NCBI GenBank assembly: GCA_947258435.1
Contig: CAMYID010000017.1
Location: forward strand, 1 to 64,000
Origin: an uncultured Alphaproteobacteria bacterium
Lineage (GTDB): Bacteria > Pseudomonadota > Alphaproteobacteria > UBA11222
Direction of reading: 5' to 3'
DNA length: 64,000 nt
Made by a program: the position numbers and the translations under genes. Numbering within the stretch: the stretch's first letter is position 1; each line of letters starts with the position of its first letter. This document shows, one piece after another, positions 34,741 to 44,013 of the stretch. The notes under the pieces were generated by a model. That model did not search any database, was not told where the DNA came from, and saw only the letters and a program-made list of their open reading frames with translations.

Positions 34741-35232
34741 ATGGAATCAAAAGATAAATATGGCGTGATCCCGCCCAACACCACACTCCAGGATCGTGTC
34801 GGTGGCCCTTTGAAGCCGCTGGACGATGCGACGGTCAGCAAGCTCGAACAGGCCATGAAAAGTCTTGAAGGCGACATGCAGGACTGGATCAAGGACGATA
34901 TGGAACGTCTGATCAAGGCGCATCGCAGCTTTACCCGCGATAGCGGCATGGGTTCGGATGTCGAGGAATTACACCGTGCCGCCCATGATCTGCGCGGACT
35001 CGGCAGCACCTATGGCTATCCGATCGTCACCGTTATCGCCGACAATCTCTGCAAGGCGATGGAAGCGACCATGGACACCGGGCGCGTGCCCGAGGACCTG
35101 ATAAAGGCCCATGTCGATGCCTTGCGCGCGGTCGTCAATCTCGACTTGCGCGACCCCGACCGCGGCCCGGCGGCTGAACTTGTCCGCGGGCTGCGCACGC
35201 TGACCGCCAGAAAAGTACCAAGCACCATATAA
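34741..35232 (+). CDS. HPt domain protein
   Basis: The 163-aa acidic, helical protein carries a histidine phosphotransfer (HPt) domain: the motif [13 protein letters not shown] has the phospho-acceptor His82 in the position typical of HPt helices. It would shuttle phosphate between a hybrid kinase and a response regulator. No kinase or regulator gene is in the window, so it is an orphan HPt. ATG at 34741 is chosen; GTG at 34696 would add 15 residues of a different, Tyr/Asn-rich type. A short AT-rich stretch with TATAACG-like repeats before it may hold the promoter. Confidence 0.8.
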   Translation: MESKDKYGVIPPNTTLQDRVGGPLKPLDDATVSKLEQAMKSLEGDMQDWIKDDMERLIKAHRSFTRDSGMGSDVEELHRAAHDLRGLGSTYGYPIVTVIADNLCKAMEATMDTGRVPEDLIKAHVDALRAVVNLDLRDPDRGPAAELVRGLRTLTARKVPSTI

Positions 35233-35315
35233 TATCGCACCGGATATATTCCCGGCGCGCGCGAAACGCGTCGAGGGCATGGACACCATGGCCCGCATGC
35301 GGGTATGAGTGCGCC

Positions 35316-36404
35316 ATGAGCGAAGATAATCACGCCCCCGACAACCCGCGCACAGCCCTGACCTATAAACAGGCAGGTGTCGATATCGATGCCGGCGAAC
35401 GGCTGGTCGAGATGATCAAACCGCTGGCGGCGGCGACCCGGCGGCCCGGCGCCGATGCGGCATTAGGGGGATTTGGCGGGCTGTTCGATCTGAAGGCCGC
35501 GGGATTTTCAGACCCGGTTCTTGTCTCGGCCACCGATGGCGTTGGCACGAAACTGCGTCTTGCGATCGAGCTTGGTATCCATCACACCGTCGGCATCGAC
35601 CTTGTTGCCATGTGCGTCAATGACCTGGTCGTGCAGGGAGCCGAGCCACTGTTCTTTCTCGATTATTTCGCGACCGGCAAACTTGCGCCCGAGATTGCGG
35701 CCCATGTTGTGGAAGGCATTGCCGAAGGCTGCCAACGCGCGGGCTGCGCCCTGATCGGTGGCGAGACGGCGGAAATGCCCGGCATGTATGCCCCGGGCGA
35801 TTACGATCTGGCCGGTTTTTCAGTCGGCGCGGTCGAGCGGCCCGACATTCTGCCCAAAACCACCCTTGCTTCGGGTGATATGCTTATCGGACTTGCCTCA
35901 AGCGGCATACATTCAAACGGTTTTTCGCTTGTACGGCACATATTGTCATCGCGCGAAATCGCACTCGACACACCGGCCCCATTTGCACCTGCAGCAAGCT
36001 TGGGGGAAGCCCTGCTTACCCCCACCTGCATCTATGTCGCAAGCTGCCTTGCCGCCATAAAAACGGGTGGTGTGAAAGCGCTTGCCCATATCACCGGCGG
36101 CGGGCTGACCGAAAATCTGCCGCGCGTGCTGCCCGAAGGCATAAGCGCTGAAATCGATCTCGCCACATGGGAACTGCCGCCAATTTTTGCCTGGCTGGGG
36201 CAACTTGGCCATGTTGCCGATGCCGAGCTGCTCAAGACTTTCAACTGCGGTATCGGCATGATTGCCGTGAGTGCGCCAGACAGGGTGGAAGAAACCCTCA
36301 AATCCTTTGAGGCGGCAGGCGAGCGGGCATATGTTATCGGCCAGCTGACAAACGCAAGACCGGCAGCAGAAGTCGCCTATCGCGGCGAATTGCTCGGCGG
36401 GTAA
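35316..36404 (+). CDS. purM: Phosphoribosylformylglycinamidine cyclo-ligase
   Basis: PurM closes the imidazole ring to form AIR in purine synthesis. The 362-aa protein has the family motifs [12 protein letters not shown] at the N terminus, [35 protein letters not shown] and THGGLxENxPR-like [15 protein letters not shown]. It starts the purM-purN pair (25-bp gap). Confidence 0.96.
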   Translation: MSEDNHAPDNPRTALTYKQAGVDIDAGERLVEMIKPLAAATRRPGADAALGGFGGLFDLKAAGFSDPVLVSATDGVGTKLRLAIELGIHHTVGIDLVAMCVNDLVVQGAEPLFFLDYFATGKLAPEIAAHVVEGIAEGCQRAGCALIGGETAEMPGMYAPGDYDLAGFSVGAVERPDILPKTTLASGDMLIGLASSGIHSNGFSLVRHILSSREIALDTPAPFAPAASLGEALLTPTCIYVASCLAAIKTGGVKALAHITGGGLTENLPRVLPEGISAEIDLATWELPPIFAWLGQLGHVADAELLKTFNCGIGMIAVSAPDRVEETLKSFEAAGERAYVIGQLTNARPAAEVAYRGELLGG

Positions 36405-36429
36405 AGGGCAAGGCGGGTTTGGCGGAATT

Positions 36430-37080
36430 ATGGCGCGATTGAAAGTTGCGGTACTTATTTCAGGATCGGGCACAAATCTTCAGGCCCTGATCGATGCCTG
36501 CGCGGCCCCTGCCTTCCCCGCGGAAATTACAAAAGTCATCTCCAACCGCCCCGGCGCAGGCGGGATTGCACGCGCGGAGCGGGCGGGAATTCCGGTACAG
36601 ATTATTGATCACAAGGCATTTGCCGATCGTACCGCCTTTGATACCGCGCTCAATGAAGCTTTATGCGCCTCTGGCATCGAGCTGGTTTGTCTGGCGGGTT
36701 TTATGCGTCTGCTGACTGCGGAATTTGTCACGCGCTGGCACGACCGGCTGATCAATATCCATCCCTCCCTCCTGCCGGCCTTCAAGGGGCTGCACGCGGC
36801 CCACCAGGCAGTGGACGCGGGGGTGCGGGTCGCGGGATGCACCGTGCATTTCGTACGTGCGGAAATGGATTCAGGCCCGATTATCGTTCAGGCCGCCGTG
36901 CCGGTGAGAAGCGACGATACGGGAGAGAGCCTGCAGGCACGAATCCAGCAGGCTGAGCATCTGTGCTATCCGCAGGCGCTGAAGCTGATCGCCGAGGGCC
37001 GGGTAAAGGTCGATGGCGACAAAACGCAGCTCCTGGATGAAGGATTTACCGAAGAACGCCGCCTGATCAATCCAGACTGA
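36430..37080 (+). CDS. purN: Phosphoribosylglycinamide formyltransferase
   Basis: PurN transfers a formyl group from 10-formyl-THF to GAR. The 216-aa protein has the SGSGTNLQAL substrate loop near the N terminus, the FMRLLT motif and the catalytic set Asn-His-Asp in NIHPSLLPAFKG and the VHFVRAEMDSGPII loop. It follows purM with 25 bp. Confidence 0.96.
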   Translation: MARLKVAVLISGSGTNLQALIDACAAPAFPAEITKVISNRPGAGGIARAERAGIPVQIIDHKAFADRTAFDTALNEALCASGIELVCLAGFMRLLTAEFVTRWHDRLINIHPSLLPAFKGLHAAHQAVDAGVRVAGCTVHFVRAEMDSGPIIVQAAVPVRSDDTGESLQARIQQAEHLCYPQALKLIAEGRVKVDGDKTQLLDEGFTEERRLINPD

Positions 37081-37120
37081 CCCCTTCTATCGCCGCTGTT
37101 GTCGCACGGCACCTGCGGGC

Positions 37121-37149
37121 AAAAAAAGCCGCAGCCAGCAGGCCACGGC
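37121..37149 (-). terminator. Rho-independent terminator after ndk
   Basis: Read on the minus strand, a GCCG..GCC / GGC..CGGC stem with a TG/TG mismatch and a TGCT loop is followed by TTTTTTT (37121-37127 read in reverse). It lies 24 bases past the ndk stop in the gap to convergent purN. Confidence 0.65.
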
Positions 37150-37172
37150 CTTTCTGTGCGGATTTTCGTTCC

Positions 37173-37595
37173 TTATCCGGTAATTTCAGAACCGGAAAAG
37201 AAATAGGCGATCTCCTCGGCCGCGGTTTCAGGGGCATCGGAGCCGTGTACCGAGTTACGCTCGATATTTTCGGCAAATGCCTTGCGGATGGTTCCCTCGG
37301 CCGCTTCCTCGGGATTGGTTGCGCCCATCACCTCGCGGTTACGCGCAATCGCATTGTCGCCTTCCAAGACCTGAACGACCACCGGGCCTGATGTCATGAA
37401 GGCGCACAAATCGCCAAAGAACGGACGCTCTTTATGCACCGCATAAAAGGCCTCGGCCTGTTGCCGGGTCATCTGAATGCGCTTTTGCGCCACAATGCGC
37501 AAACCGGCTTCTTCCAGCATTGCCATGATCTGTCCCGTGATATTCCGGGCCGTGGCATCGGGCTTAATGATTGAAAATGTGCGCTCTAAGGCCAT
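37173..37595 (-). CDS. ndk: Nucleoside diphosphate kinase
   Basis: Ndk moves gamma phosphate between nucleoside di- and triphosphates through a phospho-His. The 140-aa protein has normal length and the active-site block [16 protein letters not shown] with the catalytic His near residue 117, plus the N-terminal [11 protein letters not shown] motif. It is a single gene; the 235-bp gap upstream (37596-37830) should hold its promoter, and I see no further gene there. Confidence 0.97.
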   Translation of the reverse strand: MALERTFSIIKPDATARNITGQIMAMLEEAGLRIVAQKRIQMTRQQAEAFYAVHKERPFFGDLCAFMTSGPVVVQVLEGDNAIARNREVMGATNPEEAAEGTIRKAFAENIERNSVHGSDAPETAAEEIAYFFSGSEITG

Positions 37596-37830
37596 CTACT
37601 CGTTCCAGTTTATAAAGATTTCGGCACGCCCTGCCGCGTGCCCGGATCATTCTCGTGCCGGCCCCAGCGGACCAGGCCGTGCGGTTATAGCCATGCGACG
37701 CACGGCCTTCAAGTTGTCAGGCGCGCGGGCGGCCTTACAGCGACCCACAGCCGTGTAAATTACAGGAACTCAGGTAAAAAAAGCAGGTATGGAACGACCG
37801 GCCCGCATGAGCCGGCAACCCCAACCGCCT

Positions 37831-38355
37831 CTAGATCAGCTCGGCTTCCCGCGCGGACGATGAATCGCTTTCACCAAGCGCCACCAGCAAATTTTCCCGC
37901 ATTGTCGCGATGCATCGAATAACCGCCTGCAAATCATCCTGCTGCACACCTTTTGTCAGACTGGCATTGAGGCCGTCTGTCACAAGCTGCATGCGCGGGC
38001 TGAGTTCCTGCACGCTTTCGGTGGCAAAGATCCGGCGTACCCGGCGATCACGGGGATCGAGCCGCCGTTCGACATATCCTTTGTCTTCAAGCTGATCGAT
38101 AATGCAGGCCAGCGGTGCCTTGTGAATGCCGGTATATTGCGATAATTCGGTCTGGTTGGCGCCATCGCCCAGCGTGTTTATCCCCGCCAGCACAATCGTC
38201 TGGGGACCGGTCAGTTCAAGCGACGCCACGCCTTCGTGCCAGTAGCGACGCATCAGCCGCATCAATTGATAAAGCTCGCCGCCGACATCGGTTTGCTCAA
38301 TTCCATTTGCCGATTCTGTATCCCCCGGCAAACCCGCTGCAAAAGTTTCTCCCAT
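37831..38355 (-). CDS. MarR family transcriptional regulator
   Basis: The 174-aa protein has the MarR winged helix: recognition helix region ANQTELSQYTGIHKAPLACIIDQLEDKGYVERRLDPRDRRVRR (about 65-110 in pieces) with the wing motif DPRDRR. MarR proteins are dimers that release DNA on binding phenolic, acyl-CoA or aromatic ligands. ATG at 38355 follows GGAGG by 10 bases; a TTG two codons earlier is possible. It lies next to acyl-CoA dehydrogenase and SDR genes, and may regulate them. Confidence 0.88.
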   Translation of the reverse strand: MGETFAAGLPGDTESANGIEQTDVGGELYQLMRLMRRYWHEGVASLELTGPQTIVLAGINTLGDGANQTELSQYTGIHKAPLACIIDQLEDKGYVERRLDPRDRRVRRIFATESVQELSPRMQLVTDGLNASLTKGVQQDDLQAVIRCIATMRENLLVALGESDSSSAREAELI

Positions 38356-38421
38356 GACCAACTGGCCTCCCTTCTTCTGGGGCTTTGGGTTATTTGGTCA
38401 GAGGAAAGCCTACACACTCAC

Positions 38422-38434
38422 TTGATGAATTCAA
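38422..38434. promoter_or_regulatory. TTGA-N5-TCAA dyad upstream of the MarR gene
   Basis: TTGATGAATTCAA lies about 70 bases before the MarR start, close to a possible minus-strand TTTCAA/TATGTT promoter. Sites of this size often serve autoregulation by MarR proteins. The rest of the 265-bp gap 38362-38626 is AT-rich next to the gene and shows nothing else. Confidence 0.3.
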
Positions 38435-38626
38435 ACATAAAATTCCCGCAACCTTTTGAAAGAACGTTAGAATTAGTCGCCTGAATACAAACATCTTAGT
38501 TAATGCACGGCGCAAATGCCCGCATTTCCGCACCTTGCACAGCCCGGATTGTGCTTCGGCTGCCACCCAGATCACCGGGGGTCAGGGCGGCAGCCGGTTC
38601 CAGAATTGCGGCCTGCCTGGCCTCGA

Positions 38627-39793
38627 TTAGTAGGATTTGGGTTGCCCCAGCACCTGCTCGGCCACAAAGCTCAGAATCATCTCCCGGCTGACCGGTGCAA
38701 TACGGGCAATCATGATTTCGCGGAAATAGCGTTCAACCTGATACTCCTTGGCATATCCCATCCCGCCATGGGTCAGCACAGCTTGCTCGCAGGCCCGGTA
38801 GCCAGCCTCGGACGCAAGATATTTGGCGGTATTTGCTTCCGCCCCGCAAGGTTTGCCCGCGTCATACAGGGCGGCGGCCTTCAGCATCATCAGATTGGCG
38901 GCTTCAAGATCCATCCAGCATTTGGCAAGCGGGTGCTGAATACCCTGATTCTGCCCGATGGGTCGGCCAAACACCTCCCGCTCCTTGGCATATTCAACCG
39001 CACGATTGAGCGCCACCCGGCCAAGGCCAACCGCTTCGGCGGCAATCAAGACCCGCTCGGGATTGAGCCCGTGCAGCAGATATTTAAAGCCCTTCCCCTC
39101 TTCGCCAATCAGATCTTCAGGGGGAACAGGCAAATCATCGATAAAGACAGCATTTGAATCGACACATTTCCGGCCCATCTTTTCGATTTCCTGCACCTCG
39201 ATATAATCGCGGTCGAAATCCGTATAAAACAGGCTCAGCCCGTCGGCGGGCTTGCCGCCGTCATCAGGGTCGCCCGTACGCACGATCATCAGGATCTTGT
39301 TCGCGGTCTGGGCGGTCGATGTCCATAATTTACGGCCATTGACCATATACTGATTACCGTTCCATTCCGCGCGCGTCTGCAGGGCAGAGGTGTTGAGACC
39401 CGAATTCGGCTCGGTCACCCCGAAACAGGCACGTTCCTTGCCGGCGATCAGGGGCGGCAACATCCGCTTTTTCTGCTCTTCACTGCCGAACACCACGATC
39501 GGATTGGGACCAAAAATATTCATGTGAATGGCCGATGCGCCGCTCTGCCCCGCGCCGGATTCGGCAACCGCCTGCATCATGATCGCCGCCTCGGTGACAC
39601 CAAGCCCGGAACCGCCATATTCACTTGGCATTGCGATTCCCAGCCAACCGCCTTCGGCGATATCCTTCACGAAATCCTCGGGAAATTCGCCTGAGCGATC
39701 ATGTTCGAGCCAATAGGCATCGTCATATTTTTCGCACAGCTTGAAAATACTGTCCCGAATGGCTTGCTGCTCGGCTGTAAGCTCGAAGTCCAT
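38627..39793 (-). CDS. Acyl-CoA dehydrogenase
   Basis: The 388-aa flavoenzyme introduces a 2,3 double bond into an acyl-CoA and passes electrons to ETF. It has the N-terminal helical domain, the FGVTEPNSGLNTSAL FAD/substrate motif (near 125-140), WTST, and the C-terminal HGGMGYAKEYQVERYFRE block where the catalytic Glu is found in many family members. The chain length and branching of the substrate cannot be told. Ribosome site GGGGAAGAG precedes the ATG. It is divergent from an SDR gene, with a perfect palindrome in the shared promoter region. Confidence 0.94.
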   Translation of the reverse strand: MDFELTAEQQAIRDSIFKLCEKYDDAYWLEHDRSGEFPEDFVKDIAEGGWLGIAMPSEYGGSGLGVTEAAIMMQAVAESGAGQSGASAIHMNIFGPNPIVVFGSEEQKKRMLPPLIAGKERACFGVTEPNSGLNTSALQTRAEWNGNQYMVNGRKLWTSTAQTANKILMIVRTGDPDDGGKPADGLSLFYTDFDRDYIEVQEIEKMGRKCVDSNAVFIDDLPVPPEDLIGEEGKGFKYLLHGLNPERVLIAAEAVGLGRVALNRAVEYAKEREVFGRPIGQNQGIQHPLAKCWMDLEAANLMMLKAAALYDAGKPCGAEANTAKYLASEAGYRACEQAVLTHGGMGYAKEYQVERYFREIMIARIAPVSREMILSFVAEQVLGQPKSY

Positions 39794-39858
39794 GGCTCTT
39801 CCCCGTCCAAAATTGTTACTTTACGTGGCGATCATTCCTTGTCGGTCACATACCGGCA

Positions 39859-39873
39859 ACAAGTGCCACTTGT
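39859..39873. promoter_or_regulatory. Perfect 15-bp palindrome in a divergent promoter region
   Basis: ACAAGTG-C-CACTTGT is a perfect 7-1-7 inverted repeat in the 225-bp region between the acyl-CoA dehydrogenase and SDR genes, 66 bases upstream of the former. The size and position suit an operator for a TetR, MarR or GntR-type dimer that controls both genes. A single half site (CACTTGT, 2050-2056) also lies upstream of the thiolase-like gene. Confidence 0.55.
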
Positions 39874-40018
39874 CTGTCTTATAACATTCTGGGCATCGCC
39901 TGCCAGCCAGACAAAAGGTGGGCGGCTTAACTGCGACTTGACGCGGCCGCCAGAGAACGCGAAGTTGAAGGTCAGTTGATGTATGCAAAATCAGAATGAC
40001 CAAGTCAGGGAGGAAAAT

Positions 40019-40918
40019 ATGGCAGGGTTATGTGAAGGACGCGTGGTTGTCGTTACCGGTGGCGCACGCGGAATCGGCCGCGAACATTGCCTGTTGTTCG
40101 CAAAAGAAGGCGCGAAAGTCGTGGTCAATGATCTGGGCGGCGATGTTGCGGGCGACGGGGGTGAACTTGGCCCGGCGCAAGCAGTTGCCGAAGAAATCAA
40201 GGCAATGGGCGGCGAAGCGATTGCGAATGGCGACGATGTCTCCGACTGGGATGGCGCCGGCAATATGATTCAGCAGGCCGTGGACACTTTTGGCGGCCTG
40301 GACGTGCTGGTGAACAATGCAGGCATTCTGCGCGATAAAATGATGTTCAACATGACCATCGATGAGTGGGATGCGGTCATCAAAGTGCATCTGCGCGGTA
40401 CATTCTGCCCGATGCGCCATGCTGCCTCCTTCTGGCGCCAGAATGCCAAGGACGGCAACACCAATGATGCACGTATCATCAATACCACCTCGATTTCGGG
40501 GCTTTACGGTAATCCGGGGCAGCTCAACTATGCCGCCGCAAAAGCCGGCATCGCGGCGATGACGGTTGTCGCCTCGCGGGAGCTGGCGCGTCTCAACATC
40601 ACCTGTAACGCCATTTCGCCGGGCGCATTCACCCGGATGACCGAAAATCTGATGCCCAAGCGCGATCTTGCCGCCGACAAGTTTGACTCGCAGGATCCCG
40701 CCAATATCTCGCCGCTCGTCGTATGGCTGGGCAGCGCGGAATCGAAAGAGGTTTCCGGGCGTGTGTTTGAAACCATGAATGGCCGGTTCGGTGTCTATAA
40801 CGGCTGGGAACGGGCAGCCCGGACCGACAAGGCCGAACGCCGCTACGATCCCAAGGAACTGGGTTCGGTCGTTGAAGACCTTCTGAGTCAGGCGAAACCG
40901 CTGCAGAAGGTAGGCTAA
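40019..40918 (+). CDS. SDR family oxidoreductase (3-hydroxyacyl-CoA dehydrogenase-like)
   Basis: The 299-aa short-chain dehydrogenase has the NAD(P) motif TGGARGIGREH (about 14-24), NNAGILRD, the catalytic Ser region (TTSISGLYG) and the YxxxK pair in LNYAAAKAG. The stretch VVVNDLGGDVAGDGGE is typical of the peroxisomal multifunctional-enzyme type 3-hydroxyacyl-CoA dehydrogenases. It is likely to act in beta-oxidation of the same acyl-CoA as the divergent dehydrogenase. The start has a strong AGGGAGGAAA ribosome site; the frame opens 12 codons earlier. Confidence 0.93.
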   Translation: MAGLCEGRVVVVTGGARGIGREHCLLFAKEGAKVVVNDLGGDVAGDGGELGPAQAVAEEIKAMGGEAIANGDDVSDWDGAGNMIQQAVDTFGGLDVLVNNAGILRDKMMFNMTIDEWDAVIKVHLRGTFCPMRHAASFWRQNAKDGNTNDARIINTTSISGLYGNPGQLNYAAAKAGIAAMTVVASRELARLNITCNAISPGAFTRMTENLMPKRDLAADKFDSQDPANISPLVVWLGSAESKEVSGRVFETMNGRFGVYNGWERAARTDKAERRYDPKELGSVVEDLLSQAKPLQKVG

Positions 40919-40946
40919 GCCTCAAAAAGCAGAAAACAGGATAATT

Positions 40947-40980
40947 GGCGGGCCTTATTCGCGGGCCCGCCTTTTCTTTT
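40947..40980 (+). terminator. Rho-independent terminator after the SDR gene
   Basis: GGCGGGCC (40947-40954) pairs with GGCCCGCC (40964-40971) around a 9-base loop and is followed by TTTTCTTTTT. It sits 28 bases past the SDR stop and before the convergent chemoreceptor gene. Confidence 0.85.
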
Positions 40981-40998
40981 TACCGCAACAACCAAGCG

Positions 40999-42708
40999 TC
41001 AGGCAGCGCGCAAAGTCTGCACCACCTGTTGCACGGAGCTGCGCAATTGTTGCGACTGTTGCGCGACACTGCCGATCACCTCAAGCAACTGATGTGCGGT
41101 CCGCCCTGTTGTATCAGCGGAATCATTGACACCGGACATATTCTCAAGTGCCGAGCGCGCGCCATCGGCGGCGCTGCGCACGCTTTGAGCAATGCCGCGG
41201 GTTGCCACGCTCTGCTCCTCGACCGCGGCGGTGATGGAATTCGTTACCTCATCAATACGCCCGATCGAGGAGACAACCCCCTCGATCACCATGACCGTCC
41301 GGTCGGTTACCTGCCGCATACCGTCAATCTGACGCGAAATTTCCTCGGTCGCGCTGGCAGACTGATTGGCAAGCGCCTTGACTTCGCCGGCCACCACGGC
41401 AAACCCTTTGCCAGCAGCCCCCGCACGCGCGGCCTCGATCGTGGCATTGAGAGCGAGCAGATTGGTCTTTCGCGCAATATCGGCGATCAGGCCGATAATC
41501 TCCCCAATTTTTGATGCACCGTCAGACAGCTCATTGACAGTCACGGTGCTTTCCTGCGCCATTGTCGATGCTTCACGGGTCAGGGTCACGGCTTCCGAGG
41601 TCCGTTCACTGATTTCCTGAATGGACAATGTCAGCTGATCGGTTGCAAGTGCTGCCTGATCGACATTGTGGGTCGATTCCTCGGTCGATCCTGAGGCGCT
41701 GTTTGCCTGACCGGCGGTGAAACTGGCCGCCTCGTTCATTGCCCGGGCGCTTTCCTCAAGATTGGCGACCGCCTGCAAGACAGACTCAGTTGCCGCCATC
41801 ACACTACTTTCCAGATCATCGGCAAGCGCGTGCATCGCCTCACGCTGTTCTTTTTCGGCGCGCTGCTGCACATCCTGCAGATCCTGTAATGAGGTCAGAT
41901 TGGCATTGCGTTCCTTGAATACCGCCAGCGAGGTAACGATCGTCTGCAATTCATCCCGGCGCTGCAGGCTGTCCACATCGACATCCTGCTCGCCTTCCGC
42001 AAGCTGCAATGTCGCATCGGCGATATGACGGATGGAACGTTGTGTTGAACGGCCCACCGTGAAGGCCAGAATCCCGGTCACCAATGCCGCGACCACACCG
42101 ACAAACAGCAGGAAGCGGATTGCGATGGCGCTGCGCGCGGATGCGTCGGCACCGCTTTGCCGGGCTATTTCAAGCGTATCGCTATTTATCTGGCTGATAT
42201 CAGCTTCTATGCCGTTGAAAGTCGCTTCAAAAGGCTCTGCAAAGGAAACCGCGCTCGCAAAATCGATTTCCAGCATGGATGCGACAAAGCTAATCGCCCC
42301 CTTGAATTTTTCAAGCTCCTCGGCAACCCGGGTGATTTCCGCTTCCGGCACCCGTCCCTGACCATCGAGCTGTGCCGCAGCCTGAAAATCAGCAATAATT
42401 TCATCAACTACCCGTGATAAAGCCTCGACATCGCCGGCAACATGATCACCGCCAATTCCGGCTGCTTGCGCGGTCAGAAGCCGGTATAGCTGCCCGTTCA
42501 CTTTCTGAATCCGCATCAAGACGCCAGAAAGTTCCGCTATTTGCGGTGAATCCACCTCGACAATCTGAGAAATCAGCGCTTGCTGACGCGTCAGATTAGT
42601 CGCCGCACTCCAGATCACGAACATGATCACGATGAGCGACGCCAGCGCCGGCACCGCGAATTTTACTCCGAACGGCCAGTTCGAGACCGACAAGCGTTTT
42701 AGCAACAT
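40999..42708 (-). CDS. Methyl-accepting chemotaxis protein
   Basis: The 569-aa chemoreceptor has a short cytoplasmic start, a first membrane helix (about 15-37), a helical periplasmic sensor of about 150 residues, a second helix (about 190-212), a HAMP domain and a long coiled-coil signalling domain. The highly conserved hairpin tip reads IADIARKTNLLALNATIEAARAG in part, with GKGFAVVAGEVKALA following. The C terminus lacks a CheR-docking pentapeptide. ATG at 42708 was chosen because GGAGG stands 8 bases before it; an ATG 5 codons up lacks one. No che or flagellar genes are in the window. Confidence 0.93.
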   Translation of the reverse strand: MLLKRLSVSNWPFGVKFAVPALASLIVIMFVIWSAATNLTRQQALISQIVEVDSPQIAELSGVLMRIQKVNGQLYRLLTAQAAGIGGDHVAGDVEALSRVVDEIIADFQAAAQLDGQGRVPEAEITRVAEELEKFKGAISFVASMLEIDFASAVSFAEPFEATFNGIEADISQINSDTLEIARQSGADASARSAIAIRFLLFVGVVAALVTGILAFTVGRSTQRSIRHIADATLQLAEGEQDVDVDSLQRRDELQTIVTSLAVFKERNANLTSLQDLQDVQQRAEKEQREAMHALADDLESSVMAATESVLQAVANLEESARAMNEAASFTAGQANSASGSTEESTHNVDQAALATDQLTLSIQEISERTSEAVTLTREASTMAQESTVTVNELSDGASKIGEIIGLIADIARKTNLLALNATIEAARAGAAGKGFAVVAGEVKALANQSASATEEISRQIDGMRQVTDRTVMVIEGVVSSIGRIDEVTNSITAAVEEQSVATRGIAQSVRSAADGARSALENMSGVNDSADTTGRTAHQLLEVIGSVAQQSQQLRSSVQQVVQTLRAA

Positions 42709-42724
42709 CAATACGTCCTCCATT

Positions 42725-42741
42725 CCGCATCCGATATGCGG
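42725..42741 (-). other. Hairpin in the chemoreceptor leader
   Basis: CCGCAT and ATGCGG form a perfect 6-bp stem with a 5-base loop, ending just upstream of the ribosome site used by the start at 42708. It might influence translation. Confidence 0.35.
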
Positions 42742-42795
42742 AAGATGTCCAACTCATGTTCGCTAAAATTGCACGGAATAGAAAATAAACTCTAA

Positions 42796-42823
42796 ACGTG
42801 TATTTATTTCTCACACTACACGT
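42796..42823. promoter_or_regulatory. ACGTGTA-N14-TACACGT dyad
   Basis: Perfect 7-bp inverted arms (42796-42802 and 42817-42823) flank 14 AT-rich bases about 90 bases upstream of the chemoreceptor start and 23 bases past the end of the alcohol dehydrogenase gene. It may be an operator or a weak hairpin. Confidence 0.35.
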
Positions 42824-42845
42824 ATAGGGAAAGGTCTGGAAACAT

Positions 42846-44000
42846 CTATGCAGCGGCTGTCAGGATTTCCATCACAGCATCAGGACCGGTAATCGGTCTC
42901 GGATTCGAGTGGATCCAATGATCATGCATGGATTTTTCCGCCACCTCCCTGAGTTGCGCGGATGTCACCGATACATCGGTCAGAGTACAGGGTAAACCGA
43001 GATCACGGACAAGAGCACGCACCGCATCGCAGGGCCGCAGATCAGGCTGCCCCAAGGCCGCCGCCACCTGGCGTTGGCGTTCTGCATTCGCAGGCTCGTT
43101 CCAGCGCATGACATTGGGCAACATCACACAGGAGGTATAACCATGCGGCACATTGCAGGCGCCCCCCAACACATGGCCGATCGCATGGCTTGCTCCCATC
43201 GGCACGCCCGTGGATAGCGGGATCATCGCCTGCCACACACCAATCTGACAATTCTGCCGAGCGTCGAGATCCTGTGGATCCGCCTTTACCCCACGCAATC
43301 CCTGCGCAAGCAGAATAAGTGCACTGCGCGCAATGCCGTCCGCATAGGGGTTGGAGGCAAGCGAACACAAAGTCTCGACACAATGATCCACCGCCCGAAT
43401 ACCGGTCGACAGCCACAACCATTCAGGCGTATGCACGCTGAGCGCAGGATCAAGCAGTACCGCACGCGGCACACATAACGGATGTGAATAGCCTTCCTTC
43501 ATACCCCGCGCGACATCGGTACAGCCGCCCAGCGCGTTAAATTCACCCCCCGACAGCGTCGTGGGCACGGAAATCTGCCGCACCCGGGGCGCTTTGATCG
43601 TCGGCCCGCCGCGCGTTCCGATCCGGTAAGGGTCAAGCGCTTCAACCGTGTCAATATCATTCGCAAGGCAAATTTGCACAACCTTGCCCCCATCGGTCAG
43701 GGAGCCGCCGCCAATGGTGACAAGCAGGTCTGCCGCCACGGCACGCGCCTGCCGCGCAACCTCGATCACTGCCTCGCGCGGTGTATGGGGCGGCATGCCC
43801 GAATACTGCCCCGCAAAACGCGAGCCAAGGTTATCCCGGATACGCGCAATTTCATCTGTTTGCTGATCGAGCGCCGCACTCACCATCAAAAAGACCCGTT
43901 GCGCACCCAGCCGCTCCGCCTCAGCAAGCACGGCCTCAGCGGCAGCAACGCCATAGACCACCTGCTCCATCGCATTTGTGACAACCTTCCCCTGATACAT
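42846..44000 (-). CDS. Iron-containing alcohol dehydrogenase / maleylacetate reductase-like protein
   Basis: The 384-aa group III dehydrogenase has the NAD motif GGGSLTDGGK, the TTLSGGEFNALGG stretch and the metal-binding HAIGHVLGG and NVPHG His residues. Family members include maleylacetate reductases and alcohol or lactaldehyde dehydrogenases. The precise substrate is open. ATG at 44000 has AAAGGA upstream; the frame continues upstream through a 24-bp tandem repeat and over the stop of the NTF2-like gene, but that part is not conserved-looking. Last gene of a three-gene operon. Confidence 0.88.
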   Translation of the reverse strand: MYQGKVVTNAMEQVVYGVAAAEAVLAEAERLGAQRVFLMVSAALDQQTDEIARIRDNLGSRFAGQYSGMPPHTPREAVIEVARQARAVAADLLVTIGGGSLTDGGKVVQICLANDIDTVEALDPYRIGTRGGPTIKAPRVRQISVPTTLSGGEFNALGGCTDVARGMKEGYSHPLCVPRAVLLDPALSVHTPEWLWLSTGIRAVDHCVETLCSLASNPYADGIARSALILLAQGLRGVKADPQDLDARQNCQIGVWQAMIPLSTGVPMGASHAIGHVLGGACNVPHGYTSCVMLPNVMRWNEPANAERQRQVAAALGQPDLRPCDAVRALVRDLGLPCTLTDVSVTSAQLREVAEKSMHDHWIHSNPRPITGPDAVMEILTAAA

Positions 44001-44013
44001 GGCACTTACATCC

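Noticed and set aside
37596-37830. A terminator for the MarR gene in this gap
   Set aside because: A CCGGC/GCCGG stem exists on the minus strand but the T run is about 15 bases further on, so it does not fit a standard intrinsic terminator.
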